Below, in pieces: positions 20,599 to 32,450 of a DNA stretch of 64,000 nucleotides. Under the pieces are notes generated by a model. It was not told the origin of the DNA, did no database searches, and saw nothing but the letters and a program-made list of their open reading frames with translations. Within the stretch, counting starts at the first letter, position 1, and every line of letters starts with the position of its first letter. The stretch spans positions 124,001-188,000 of the forward strand of contig BLJB01000260.1 of assembly GCA_013423325.1 (NCBI GenBank), given 5' to 3'. This DNA comes from Usnea hakonensis. Taxonomy: Eukaryota > Ascomycota > Lecanoromycetes > Lecanorales > Parmeliaceae. A program made the position numbers and the translations under genes.

Positions 20599-23500
20599 AT
20601 GGTAAGTTCGACACCCATTCGTTGGGAGAGCTGAACTGGAGTGTGAGAGTGTTCCTATTCTCAATCTGTTTTCCATTCTTTAGTTTGCTTGTTGGAACGT
20701 TTAACTCGACTAAATCTTACACAGTCGATTTCGAGTTTCCGGCACAAAGACATCGACTTGTCTTCCGCCAGTACGTCAAAAACCACTGCCTCCACCAGCG
20801 ATGGCGTGTATGACCCAAGAGGATCCTTTGGACTGAACCTCCTTTACACTCCCTCCGAACCTCTCATCGACCTTATTTTCGTGCACGGGCTTGGCGGTGG
20901 TTCGAGGAAAACATGGAGCAAGACAAGTTCAACTACACATTATTGGCCGCAGGAATGGCTTCCTAGAGATTCGGCATTCGAGAATGTACGAATGCATAGC
21001 TTTGGGTATGACTCAGACTGGGTCAAGGGCAAGGACAATTGCCTAAACATTCATCACTTCGGCAAGTCTTTACTTGGCGAGATGAGCACGTCACCACATC
21101 TAAGCCAGACAGATACGGCAATAGTACTCATCGGTCATAGTATGGGAGGCCTAGTCATCAAGAAAGCCTACATGCTCGCAAGACAAGGTGCAGCGTACAA
21201 GGACCTGGCCGAACGCGTTCACACAATTTGTTTTCTTGCGACGCCCCATAGAGGTTCTGACTCGGCCAAGCTCCTGAATAACATCCTGCACTTTGCCTAT
21301 TCGTCCCGTGCCTACGTTGCTGACCTTGAGCGAGGCTCCGGAGCTATCCAGTCTATCAATGATGAGTTCCGCAATTATAGTGCTGACGTAAGTCTCTGGT
21401 CGTTCTACGAGACACAAAAACTCAAAATTGGGATCTTTAGCACGCTCATCGTTGATCCCGACTCGGCCACGCTAGGCTATCGTGGAGAAAATCAAATACC
21501 GATGAATGCTGATCACCGTTCAATTTGCAAATATGAGACACCAACAGATCCCAACTACGTTGTTATTCGCAACGCGCTTGCGTCTATCGTCCAAACTATC
21601 TCCAAAATAGGTAGGGCAAACTATAAAGTTCGTCGCGAATGTGCTCAGTATTTCTATAGTGCTGAGATTGAAAGAGAGAACACGGCACATGCAGATCAAG
21701 GACTTGGAACAATACTTACAAATACCTGAGGAAAGAACAGATGACCTCATGACTAGCGAAGATGCTCGTATGGCGGGAACCTGCGAGTGGTTTTCAGCGA
21801 AAGTAAGCTTCTTGAAATGGAGTACTTTTGCATCAGAGGCTCCAAGTGTGCTCTGGGTCACGGGAAAACCGGCCGCTGGCAAGTCTGTTCTCGCAGGCTA
21901 TGTAGTTGGTCATTTACAAAACCTCAACGCAGACTGCAGCTACTTTTTCTTCAAATACGGCGACAAATCTAAGTCGCGGCTCAGTGCCTGTCTTCGGACT
22001 CTGGCTTTCCAGATGGCTTGTACAAACACCCAGGTCCGAGACACGCTCTTGGAGATGCAGAAAGACGGGATGAGATTTGAGAAAGATAATGAACGTACTA
22101 TATGGCATGCACTGTTCCTACGTGGCATCTTCCAGATGGCGATCCCGGAGCAATACTGGGTCATTGATGCGTTAGATGAATGTACAAATTATGCATCATT
22201 TTTCGATTCAATGCTCGCGAAGTTTGACCAGTCTATACCATTACGAATTCTGATCACGAGCAGAGAGACTCCTAAATTGGCCAGCCATTTCTCAAGTCTC
22301 GGCACTCATCGATTTCAGCATGAAAAGATCTCAACAGCAGATACTCTACCTGACATTAAATTCTTGGTTGAGGCGAAGGCCAAGTCCATAATTTTGAAAG
22401 ACGACAAGGATCGTGCTACATTGGTAGAAAAGATACTAGCTAAATCCGAAGGATCTTTCCTGTGGACAGTCTTGGTCATTAGTGAGTTGTCCAATACCTA
22501 CGGTGAGCAAGAAATGAGCAAAGTTCTCGAGGAGATTCCTAAGGACATGGAACCCTTATACAATAGGACACTGGAATTGATGACGCAAGCCCCGGGCGGG
22601 AAGAAGCTTGCTAAAGCAATCCTCACCTGGACAGCATGTGCAACAAGGCCAATGACAATAAATGAGCTTGAAGGCGCGCTGACACTGGACATCAAGGATA
22701 ACATTCTTAAACTCGAGGAGTGTATCCAGGTACTTTGTGGCCACTTTGTGAACGTTGATAAGTTCGGCAAGGTGCAGATGGTGCACGCAACTGCTAGAGA
22801 ATTCCTATTGAGCGATGATTTGGATTCCGAATTCGCTGTCAACAAAACGGAAGCACACACGAGGCTTGCTAGAGTATGTCTCACGTATCTCACGGGGGAG
22901 GAGATGAGACCTCCTCGGACCGGCAGACGGGGTTCTGCCTTGGACATCGCCGGCAAAAGGGCCAAATTTTCATTTTACGCCTGTAGCGCATTCTCGTATC
23001 ATCTCGCCAGAGCTAACCCCTTTGCCAACGACGTCCTCTTTCTTGTCGACAAATTCTTGAAGGCAAATGTCCTGTCATGGATCGAGTTCGTTGCCCGAAC
23101 AAATAATCTCATTCCTTTAATCCGCGCCGCAAAGCATCTTAGGACATATCTCGCCTCATGCGCGTCCGAAAGGTCACCGCTTGACCGGTCCGTGCAGACA
23201 ATCAGTGGCTGGACAACAGACTTTGTCCGCATTGTTGCGAAGTTTGCTGATGCTCTCACAATGTCACCTCCAGCGATATATTCCCTGATCTTACCGTTCT
23301 GTCCTACGGAGTCGGCAATTTACAAGACTGCAAACCATGGGCGGAAGCTCTCTGTGGTAGGTCTCTCACATGCTCAGTGGGATGACCGCTTGTCCTGCAT
23401 CGACTTTCATGAAGGCCAGACAAGTGCCATTTGTCACGGAGATGATTATTTCGCAGTCGGCTTGATTACTGGAATGGTCACCTTGTACCATGCGACGTCG

Positions 23501-25507
23501 TTTCAGGAGTACAAGACGCTAAATCACGGTGAAACTGTGAGAATTCTGCGGTTCAAAAGCAAGACAGGATTGATGGCATCTTGCGGAATAAAGGCGATCC
23601 GGATCTGGGATACCTACACTGGCGAGACTATCCACAAGTTCCATGCCCCTCAGCGCTTCATGGATCTCGCCTTTGACCAGAACTGTCTAATAGCTGCGTC
23701 ATCAAAAAACTACATTGCGTCATGGGATCTTGATGATTCCGGTGCCCAGAAACCTGACAGGCATTGGAGTGACTCGGGCGAGTTCTTAGACACGCGGTTG
23801 CGTCGTACACCGTGTGCTATATCCATCGCCGTGAGCCACAAAATGATGGCTGTTGCTTATAGCGGTCGACCGATAATACTCTGGGACCTTGAGGAAGATG
23901 CATATTATGGTAGCTGCGGCAAGAAGTTGGCTACGGGCGAAACGAGTACACACATGGTCACCGCCATCGTTTTCAACCCAAACCCAAATATCGGCCTCAT
24001 CGCCTCATCTTATCTCGATGGTGAACTCGTTCTCATTGATCCGTTTGATGATCAAGAGTTGGAGAGCTTCCGCGCGAACTGCCATACGCTCGCTGCCAGC
24101 CCGGATGGACGCTTACTCGCAGGTGGCGCTGGGGGTGGAACAGTCGATGTCTATGAATTTGACACGCTGCGATTGCTCTACAGGGTCAAGTCTTCCAACG
24201 TCTACATCAAGCAACTGGCATTTAGCAGAGACAGCCTCCGATTCTCTGACATCAGAGGGTCACATTGCAATGTCTGGGAACCTGCAGTCCTGCTACGGGA
24301 CTCTTTTGGTGACTCAAGCAGCGAAGGCACATTGATCTCAGTCGTCGATGTGGTCTCTTCAGATACTAAAGCCAAGATAAGTGCTATTGCTTTACATCCC
24401 AAGGGAGACGTAGTGTTTTGCGGTAGAGATGATGGGACCATTTCCCTGTATGACCTGAAGACTGGGACCGAGATACGAGTGCTCTACCGCCATGAATCCC
24501 TGGTCCGTATCCTCACCTTGTGGCCTCAGGGCGACATTATCATGAGCGTAGACGCGTCAAACGGGCTCCTCGCATGGAGATTGCAAATGTTGCAGAAGGA
24601 GGGATGGGTCACCGAAAATCTAATGTTCCAATCTCGCCTGGAGTGCGGAAATGTTATCACGCAAGTCTTACCAGGCGCGACAGCCGGCAAATTCATCATG
24701 TCCACCCGTCAATCAGACCACCTTTGGACTACTGATGGTCAGCAGAAAGATGAGAGAACTTATTCGGACACGATAAGGCTCCGAAAGTGGATACAACACC
24801 AGCAGTCGCCCCTTCACATGATTTGTATTGAAGGTGCAGTCGCTCGAATCTACACCTGGACGAACTGGTCAGAAGTAGCGTGTGTACATCTGATACCTGA
24901 CATTAAGGGACTCCAATTGAAGAGCGTCATCCCTTATACTTCAGGCGATCGATGCCAAATCCTCGTCGAGCTGTGCGAGCTGGATGGCTCGCCAGATACC
25001 CGTTGCCTTAAGCTCCTCGATTCGACCCGTTTCAACAACGTCAAGGATTCCTCGCCGGATGGAAGCATTGTCGAAGCAGCCACAGAGAGACGAGACGTGG
25101 ACAAGGTCTCCTCAACAACAATCACCACCGGAACAATAGCATTAGAACAAACTGCCGCGGCCGATACGGCAGTCTCAACCCCGCTTCTGCTCGCCCCACA
25201 AATCGCGGCCCTCGCCCGCCGCGTCGCTCACGTCATCGGCCTCAGCAGTAACGACGCCAAACAGCTCATCTTCCTCGACACCCACTCTTGGGTCTGCTCG
25301 GCCGATCTCGAGGCCCTCAAGAACAACAACCGTTCGGTTATCACGTACTCCAGGCATTTCTTTGTGCCGTATGACTGGTTTGCCGGAACGAGGGACGTGG
25401 TTTGCGCTGTCTCGCCGCGGCGCGATGTATTGTTTGCCCGGAATGATGATCTCGCAGTCATCAAGGGCGGGTTGGAGTATGCGGAGAAGGTTGATGTGGA
25501 GATATAG
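20599..25507 (+). CDS. SesB-like esterase - NACHT - WD40 protein (fungal NLR), 3 exons
   Basis: Predicted 1,578 residues. Exons: ATG alone at 20599-20601 (Kozak CCACCATGG, donor GTAAGT), 20725-21610 and 21660-25507, phases consistent. Domains: an alpha/beta-hydrolase (SesB-like) with FVHGLGGGSRKTW and nucleophile elbow GHSMGG (Ser140), then ATPHRGSD; a NACHT-type P-loop GKPAAGKS (about 365-372); Walker B WVIDALDEC (about 463-471); sensor LITSRE; a winged-helix-like region. About seven diverged WD40 repeats follow (RIWDTYTGE, IILWDLEED, ISLYDLKTG and others). A C-terminal ~110-residue tail ends in SRHFFVPYDWFAG and VISPR-like motifs. This architecture is that of STAND receptors of the heterokaryon-incompatibility/innate-immunity type. 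The repeats are divergent, not the near-identical recent repeats of HET-D/E alleles. The frame is intact. Ligand unknown. Confidence 0.87.
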
Positions 25508-26120
25508 TATAGGATGTCGTTGGCTTTTCCGAAACGCGCGGAAACGGGTTTGAGGGGTGGCAGAGAGGGGGTTTTATGCGATGATATACGAAATAAGATC
25601 GCCGAGCAGAGTGTATAAAGTAAATAGGTATAGCTTGATGGGGTAAGCATACAAAAGAGGAAAGAAATATATCATGCTTGGGTGGCCCTTCTTTTTAGCT
25701 CCTGCAGTCCTCAGACCCATACCACACCACCTTACACTGTAAAATTACTTGCTCACACGAACAGCATATTAATCCATCTACCATGCCCAACCCCGCTCAA
25801 TATCCGCAGCATTTACCAATGTCAGCAGTGGATTAGCCTGGTAAACCATCGTAATCCGCCTTACTTACCCGACGAGGGCCGATACGTTACTGCAGCGCTA
25901 TCGGCGGAAAGGTTCGGATCGCTTGTGCTGCTGGATACTAGTCCAGGGGAGGGGGGGCTTGTGGTTGGTTTAGGGAATAGTATGTTTGTTGCGTTAGGTC
26001 GAGTCCCAGGGAAAGAAAGGTTGATCATGGGCAGTGTAGCTAGCTTAAATACAGTTAGTAGGCTAATCCAAAGGGGCTTAGCCTTCGCCACTAATGGTAT
26101 CGGCAGGGCTGAGGGACTGA
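25508..26120. other. Intergenic region with an unassigned open frame
   Basis: Between the NLR-like gene and the broken CorA-like gene. An open frame on the plus strand up to 26146 encodes a segment with SAERFGSLVLLDTS and GLVVGLGNSMFVALGRVPG, which I do not recognise. There is no good start, and it may be a relic. The opposite frame (25861-26091) is also unrecognised. Confidence 0.4.
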
Positions 26121-27744
26121 GGCAATACTTTGATGACTATCGCTGATTTGAGTCTTGGATGTCAAGGATGAGTACACCTGTGTGATGCGTTGCTTTTGTA
26201 TCTTGATCTCTTTGGTAGCATCATAGAGCAGAGACTCGACTGGGTGTCTGTCAAGTTCAGGGCGAAATCTCTGCCTGGACACGGAGGCTTCAAACGCCAA
26301 GAAAGTCGACAAAAAGCGGCAAAGATTTCTCAAGATCTAGAAGTATAGCGCGAAATTCGTCAAACCGGCGTCTCCAATGCAATGCGGATTCCTACAATTC
26401 GGTGTCACTGGAAGCGAGATCAATTTCAGCGACTGCCGAGCCTATAAGCTTCAGCAGGCCTAGAGTGTCTTGATGAGCTATTCGGAGAATCATCGACCCC
26501 CGGTCCCAGCCAATTTTCATATCCCCTAATCTCAGCTGGTGCAGCAGGAGCCATTTTTCAAAAGCTTCCGAAATTGATTGAAAGGGTGATAGCTGATCGA
26601 AAGGCTCATACGCGGAGGTATTGGTTTGTTCGAAAAGAGAACGATAGTTCAATATCCAAGGTATCCTGCAATGCATTTGTGTAAACAGGGACAGAATCTC
26701 TGTTTGAGAAAACACCGTGCCCCATTCGTTGATAGGCTCACTACGAGATAGACAATTTTTGTATGTATTCCTTATAATCTCCTCGTAATCTCACGGGCTG
26801 CATCGTATCATAATAACTTTGTACAGTCTTCTGCAAAAGAAGCATAGGGTCTAGCAGAAGTATTACTGAGGAAGACTTGAGTTGACCTTTTTCATTCTAA
26901 GGGTTTCGAGAAGTGATCGATACGTGCCGTACGGAATGCCATGAAGTTCGACTTTGCACACCGTTGCTCGCTCCTCCCATCCACAGTGTATCCTATCCGG
27001 TAAACTACCATCTGACTCTGACGATATCTCGAATCTCTCTCGGAAGATATTCGTCTTCGTTACATAGTTAAGATGGGTGTTGATCAATTTTCCATGGGGA
27101 CCTTTTGACCGTCTCCATATGTGGGCGCCGGCGGTCCAACGTCCTAGGAGATCCCTTCTTTGTGCTGGCCCTAATTCTGATTTCCAACTTTCCCCAGGCC
27201 TCAACCACGCAAGGCTTACATAATCTTTCTGCAGATTGCTTGTTCTCCATGTTAGAGGTGAAAGCCCGGGACAGCTAAAGCCGCGATAGTCTGATCGATA
27301 TAAATGCTCCTCAAACAATTCGGTGCTGAGATTGAAAGTCGCCCCAAGCAGGTTGATCAGACTTTGACCAAGGTCTTCCACTACAAGAAATCTTGTGTCA
27401 ATCTGTGGGATCGTATCAGCAGAATGAATGAATTGAAGGCATTCGTGGATCTTTGAGCGTGTTATACATTGAAGTAATGCACTATCATTAGTTTTAAAGT
27501 CAATCGATAGGAGCTTGGAGTCTCGCAATACACTGCCTGCATAGTCAAAAATTGTCATGTTGGCTTGACTTGGTTTGGTGCTTGCTTCTCGTTGAGAGCG
27601 GGATTCGAGGATCTCGAGATTAGCGATTCGGTCCTCTTGGTGATGTCCACGGCGATCGGAGATGGTGGGTTCTTTTGATGCTTCGAAACAGTGTATTGGA
27701 AAGGAAGCTGCCGGTGGTTCACAAAAAGATACAAGGAGATCCAT
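26121..27744 (-). pseudogene. Truncated CorA-like (Mg2+ transporter-like) fungal protein gene
   Basis: The first exon (27744 to about 26887) is open and carries the N-terminal signature of the large ascomycete CorA-like family: IDTRFLVVEDLGQSLINLLG, a FEEHLYRSDYRG segment and CGWEERATVCKVELHGIP. Downstream, in shifting frames, come DYEEIIRNTY, SQTEILSLFTQMHCRIPWIL, WDRGSMILRIAHQDTLGLLK and RFDEFRAILLDLEKSL. The last segment is LLYDATKEIKIQKQRI, SSLTSKTQISDSHQSIA, the coiled coil that normally leads into the two membrane helices and the GMN-type loop. The match ends abruptly at about 26121 and no membrane helices follow. Several in-frame stops (for example near 26270) would need introns I cannot place. 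I therefore call it a 3'-truncated, probably dead copy. The first exon alone could still be expressed. Confidence 0.6.
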
Positions 27745-28571
27745 TCAAATCCCGATCCGAGCTTTCACCGGTTATGCGGTATTGTGGAGACTGGAAAATG
27801 AGGATTCGTGTGACGCATTTCCCCGGAAATAGACCAGAGTATTCAAATAGTGAAGGAGATGGTGAGGTTATTTCGTTGACGCTGATAAGGTACGTCAAGT
27901 CATGGTCTACACCGATCACCGATCACTTTTTCCGAATGAAAACTCCGGTCCCGTGTTGGTTGCTGGCAATCAAGGAATGAAACGAAAAGAATGCAGTAGT
28001 ATGGGCAAGTAATCTGCAATGCAAGTCAGCACGCGAAGGATGCTCGGCTGGCTTAGCGCCTTAGATCAACTTGTACACCGTTCCAACCACATGTTCTTTT
28101 GGGACACGCGATTGGAAACCACTCTCTTTATCGCCCGGAAATGGCGGTATGCGGGAACAGCTTGATACTTGAATTTGCTTATGCAGGTGAGACGGATGTG
28201 ACTCCGTAAGACAACTAAAGAATCTTAGACTAGATTAGGCTATCACGCTTATCTATGTAAATCCTTTATGTATGTATCTCTAATCTGTTGCTCTTAGGCA
28301 ATATCTTGATTCGAAAGAATCTATGGGTTCTTCTATAGCAGCGAGGGATGTTTTTAAAAAGGGAAAAAATGATAGTAGGGCCGGCTTTGAGGCTTTAATA
28401 CTGCTACGATAGCCCTTTCTGTTCTAAATTTCCGATCGTCCAACCCTGGGTCCTCGGGAGGATTCTATATATTACCTATGATCATACCGCTCTTCTCTTT
28501 CTTAGCTGACCCTGGCAGTCCTACACCACGTATATCCATCATAACCGGACGGTACCAGTCCCTCCCCCGCC
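27745..28571. promoter_or_regulatory. Divergent spacer upstream of the UbiA gene
   Basis: About 830 bases between the truncated CorA-like gene and the prenyltransferase. Nothing gene-like was seen. The stretch 28200-28440 is AT-rich. It should contain the prenyltransferase promoter. Confidence 0.4.
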
Positions 28572-29597
28572 ATGAACGAAGTCAAAGGCTACAGCAAGCC
28601 GAGCCATGGCCTCTTTCGCTTTCTACCAGACGCATGGGTTCCGTACGCCGAGCTCATGCGTCTCGACCGTCTCTCAGGGTTCTGGGCTTTCTACTGGCAC
28701 TACCTGATAGGGCTTGGGTTTGCGATCAACATCCCTCCCTTCTCCAGCGACCTTGATCCGACAGCTCTCGCGCTCCTCGCAGCGCACATGGCACTGTGGA
28801 CGACCGTCTTCCGTGGCATCACCTGCACCTGGAACGACAACCAAGATCAGGACTTTGACCGCCAGGTCGCTCGCTGCCGGGTCAGGCCCATTCCACGGGG
28901 CGCCGTCACGACGGCGCAGGCGCATTTCTTCACCGCCGTGCAGATCGCCGTTGGGGCCTGCGTCCTGTACCCCTTCGACCGGTCGACGTTCATTCACGCC
29001 ACCGTGGACGGCACGCTCTTGTTCATCTACCCCTTCCTGAAGCGCTGCACAAACTACCCCCAAGTCGAGCTGGGCTTTGGGCTGTCTTATGCCATTTTTC
29101 TGGTGACTGCGATGGTCGGGAAGGATCCGCTGACGCCTCTGTTGGACCCGTCGTTGGATCTCTCGGCCCGGGTGTCCAAAGTCATCGAAGCACCGCTGGC
29201 CCAGTCAGCGGCATGTCTATACATCGCGGGGATTATCTGGACGGTCATCTTTGACACCATTTATGCTCATCAGGATTACCTCGATGACCTGAAGGCTGGC
29301 GTCAAGGGACTCGCCGTGCGCCTCGGGAGAAAGGGAACGAAACCAGCCTGCTACATGGCGACTGCCGTGCAGCTCTATTTTCTGGTATTGGCGGGTCATC
29401 TGGCAGGGTTTGGCGCACTTTACTACGCCATATCATGTGCCGGAGCCGCTCTCCTGTTGGCAAGGATGATTTGGGTTGTCGATTTGGAAGACGGCGACAG
29501 TTGCGCTTGGGCGTTTGGTCGTGGAAGTGGTTATGTCGGCGGCGCAATCTCCGCTGGGTTTTTGGCCGATTTCTTGTCGAGGAAGTACGGATACTGA
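28572..29597 (+). CDS. UbiA-family aromatic prenyltransferase
   Basis: A 341-residue, intron-less integral membrane protein. UbiA enzymes transfer a prenyl chain from a prenyl diphosphate to an aromatic acceptor, using Mg2+ held by two Asp-rich motifs. Motif one is WNDNQDQDFDRQVARCRVRP (residues 87-106), matching NDxxDxxxD. Motif two is FDTIYAHQDYLDDLKAG (about 228-244). Eight or nine hydrophobic segments are visible, and ELMRLDR near residue 27 is typical. There is no mitochondrial presequence, and the protein is shorter than Coq2. It fits the stand-alone UbiA enzymes of fungal meroterpenoid clusters, although a Coq2 paralogue cannot be excluded. Its neighbours across the transposon (regulator, aromatic ammonia-lyase, P450) support a specialised-metabolism role; that is inference. 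Confidence 0.88.
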   Translation: MNEVKGYSKPSHGLFRFLPDAWVPYAELMRLDRLSGFWAFYWHYLIGLGFAINIPPFSSDLDPTALALLAAHMALWTTVFRGITCTWNDNQDQDFDRQVARCRVRPIPRGAVTTAQAHFFTAVQIAVGACVLYPFDRSTFIHATVDGTLLFIYPFLKRCTNYPQVELGFGLSYAIFLVTAMVGKDPLTPLLDPSLDLSARVSKVIEAPLAQSAACLYIAGIIWTVIFDTIYAHQDYLDDLKAGVKGLAVRLGRKGTKPACYMATAVQLYFLVLAGHLAGFGALYYAISCAGAALLLARMIWVVDLEDGDSCAWAFGRGSGYVGGAISAGFLADFLSRKYGY

Positions 29598-30285
29598 CTA
29601 GTCAGGTCAGGTACTTTATGCAGTCGCTTGTAGAATTAGAATTCGCGGTGGGGTGGATACAGGAAGCAAGCATCTTGACATCGGCTTCGAATTAGCGGTT
29701 GGGGGAGATTTCGATAAAGCTGGAATTGACATCGATTCGATAAAGTAGGGGTTGAATATAGAGAATGAGAGATGTACTGCTAGACGCAGACGACCCGACG
29801 GAGCTTTGTATGTGTATAGAAAGTGCAGTATATGGATGGCTTGGCCTAGGCGAGAAAGTTAATATTTGGCTGGGGATAAATGTCGTGGCGTTGGCTAATT
29901 CTGCTAAAAAGTGGTATATGTGACTTGTCTATAGTACATGTACGTAGTGACGTATATATAAGGTGTAATCCGGTCCAGCACCGCGTCACTCGTCCATTAT
30001 ATGTAAGTAGCTCGTGGCGGATTCTTACGTTTCGTCCTTCCTTTTCCTTTTCAAGCATTAGACCTTCGATTCGGAAAAGAAGAATTCAACAGTACCTATA
30101 CTATTGAAAATCCTTTCTAGATCTAAGCTCTGTGATATTATATACTTTGGCTATCCACATATATGCACGACTAACCAGTATACCATGCGGGGAGGACGGA
30201 TGACAACATCGCCTACCGGCTACGGCACATGTCAAGGTAGGTGTAGGACCCAGAAGAAAGGCAAGAAGAACTTCTGACTTGGCCA
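29598..30285. other. Spacer between UbiA gene and broken regulator gene
   Basis: About 690 bases. The region immediately before 30286 may contain the lost first exon of the Zn2Cys6 regulator: ACATGTCAAG at about 30226-30235 could be a degenerate first Cys pair followed by a donor GTAGGT. I could not assemble a clean start. Confidence 0.35.
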
Positions 30286-30928
30286 GGTCGTGCCGGCAGC
30301 GGCGATTGCACCAGATCGAAAGAAGCTTGTACAACCTGCTCTCAATCCAACCGAGGATGCCAGAGTTACACTCTCAGGCTGTCCTGGCCGCGTCCCAACG
30401 ATCGTCGGCGTGCTGTCGTCTCCGAGCCAACTCTGCTGTTCCCATCGCCTCCCACCGCGGGCCAGATCTCCGATGCAAGGTTTGTCCATACGTCGCATTG
30501 GGATATTGAGTTGTATCACAGCTTGACAAGCTATGTTCCGGCGCGTAACCTGTCTTTGCTCCGCGTCCCGGTCTCCTGGAACCCCTCTAAGCTGGAGGCT
30601 CTTGACCGAGACCTGTTGGATTACTGTATGTTGTATAGATTTAACATAATTACCTAGCGGTTTACCACCAGGGAAGCGAGTGCTAATAGCTTTATGTATA
30701 CTACCTGTAGTTTGCTGTGTAGCGTCCAAGTCTCTTGCTACCTTTGGCCACGACACCACCGCCCTCGGGAGCATTCTGGTTCGCATTGCCGTGCAGGAGG
30801 AGACTGCGACGGCTGCGGCGGTGCTCCAGGCGCTGCTGGCCTTTTCTTCGCTACATCGCTACGGCTTACAGTCCCAAGCCCTGGAGTTGAAGATCGCTGC
30901 GGTGGGAAGCTTGGCAAAAGCATCAGCA
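30286..30928 (+). pseudogene. Zn2Cys6 transcription factor, 5' half (split by a transposon)
   Basis: The frame reads DCTRSKEACTTCSQSNRGCQ and then YTLRLSWPRPNDRRRAVV, the second half of a Zn2Cys6 binuclear cluster (C-x6-C-x2-C-x6-C) followed by the LRLSWPR linker common in Fungal_trans_2 regulators. It continues with SYVPARNLSLLRVPVSWNPSKLE and DRDLLDY. After an intron (30626-30710) come CVASKSLATFGHD and VLQALLAFSSLHRYGLQSQA, ending KIAAVGSLAKASA. The next codon is a stop created by the transposon end at 30929. The first part of the zinc cluster (CRQRR at about 30291) is in another frame, five bases short of normal spacing, so the DNA-binding domain was damaged independently. The gene continues at 38824. 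Confidence 0.78.
30923..30928. repeat. 6-bp target-site duplication, left copy (TCAGCA)
   Basis: TCAGCA directly abuts the left terminal inverted repeat. An identical TCAGCA directly follows the right one. Removing the element and one copy restores an uninterrupted Ala-Ser-Ala-Ala-Leu-Ser reading frame. Confidence 0.85.
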
Positions 30929-30967
30929 TAGGGTGGACGACGGCTGGCTATGTGACAATATCAAAAC
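30929..30967 (+). repeat. Left terminal inverted repeat
   Basis: Starts TAGGGTGGACGACGG and continues TGGCTATGTGA. The outer 27 bases are identical to the reverse complement of the right end. Confidence 0.85.
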
Positions 30968-31805
30968 TTTTTTTTTTTTTTTTTTTTTTCGTATTTACCC
31001 TACTATTAATTTAATCTACTATTAATATAATCTATCTATCTTCTTCGTATAAATTATAATATCTAGTAGAGGTAGTTATAGAGATAGTTATTACTCTAAA
31101 GGGCTAAAAGACTATAAAAATAATATTCTTTATTAAATCTCTAATTAGTAGAAGTATTATAAGATTATTATTTAGTTTATTAATAATAAAGACCTAGTTA
31201 TTTATCCTTATATACTATAACGTTATCTTAGAAAGTAGGATATCTTTTATAGAGACTTTACGGAGGATATAGAAAAACTATAATAATATATTTATATTCT
31301 ATTCTATTAAGCTAGGGCTTTAGATAAAGAGATATTATAATAGCTTTAGATTAATAGCTTTACTATTACTATTACTAGTTTTATATAAATTAGAAAAGAG
31401 CTTAAATATAAATAATTAAAAATAAATTAAAAGGTTAGAGATTATATAGATAAAGTCGTATAAAGATTTATTAAAAAAGAGGCTAGAAAGGGCGTAATAT
31501 AAAGCCTTAAAAAAGGAATATTAGTAGAGTATTTTAGAAAGCTTAAGTATTTAATAATTAAATACTCTTTATATAAGACTCTTTTATTTAGATTTACTAA
31601 CTTCTCTTAAAGATTATCTTTTTACTATATATTATATACTCTTTTCTAATATTATTAATTAATAACTTTAAGATCTCTAATATATACGAGATAAATATAT
31701 TATCCCTAGTCTAAATCTTATCTAGTCTATTAACGATTATAATAAACTATAGGATTTTAATATTAAAATCTATACTAGAATTAATATCTACTCTTAGTAT
31801 ATACT

Positions 31806-32450
31806 TGTCAGGGTTAACCTTTCGGCCATACTGGCTAAAAAGCCTGGCCCGGGGGGTTTCTATACTTTATACCTAGAAACCCCCTATTTTAGCCTTAATA
31901 CTAATAACTATCTCCCCCTCTATAGGCTTATCCTAAGCCCGAAAAAAAGAAAAATTATATATAATATTTTACTTTAGAGGTACTAATCTTTAGATATATA
32001 TATAGCCTAATCTTTAGGGACTTAAATCTAATCTTTAGAATATTATCTATCTAATCTTTAAGGATTTAAACTTTAAGTTTCGGGGTCCTATTTTAGAAGC
32101 TTATTTAAGCTAAATTATTATTAGGTACCTCTCGAAGGTAGGTTACCTGAGAGCCTAATTAGCTCGTAATATTACTACTTCGGGGCTCCTATTTAAGAAG
32201 CTTATCTAAGCGAAAGCCTAAAAAACTACTTACGTATAGCCCGGTTCAAACTATAGACCCTTATAAATTAGTACTATAGCCCTCCGTTTTAGTAACTCCT
32301 CGTCCTCGTTCTAGGGGGATTAAGCCCGGAATAGAAGTATAGAAACTATTATTAAGGTTAACCTTTCGGCTATACTAGCTAAAAAGCCTGGCCCGGGGGG
32401 TTTCTATACTTTATACCCAGAAACCCCCTATTTTAGCCCTAATGCTAACA
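31806..32450 (-). mobile_element. TRIM-like miniature LTR element, copy A
   Basis: 645 bases with ~101-base direct terminal repeats, TG...CA ends (outer TGTCAG / CTAACA on this strand) and a perfect 5-bp target duplication ATACT (31801-31805 and 32451-32455). It is inverted relative to copies B-D: the polypurine tract lies as CTATCTCCCCCTCTATAG next to the left repeat. No coding capacity. Partly RIP-mutated. Confidence 0.85.
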
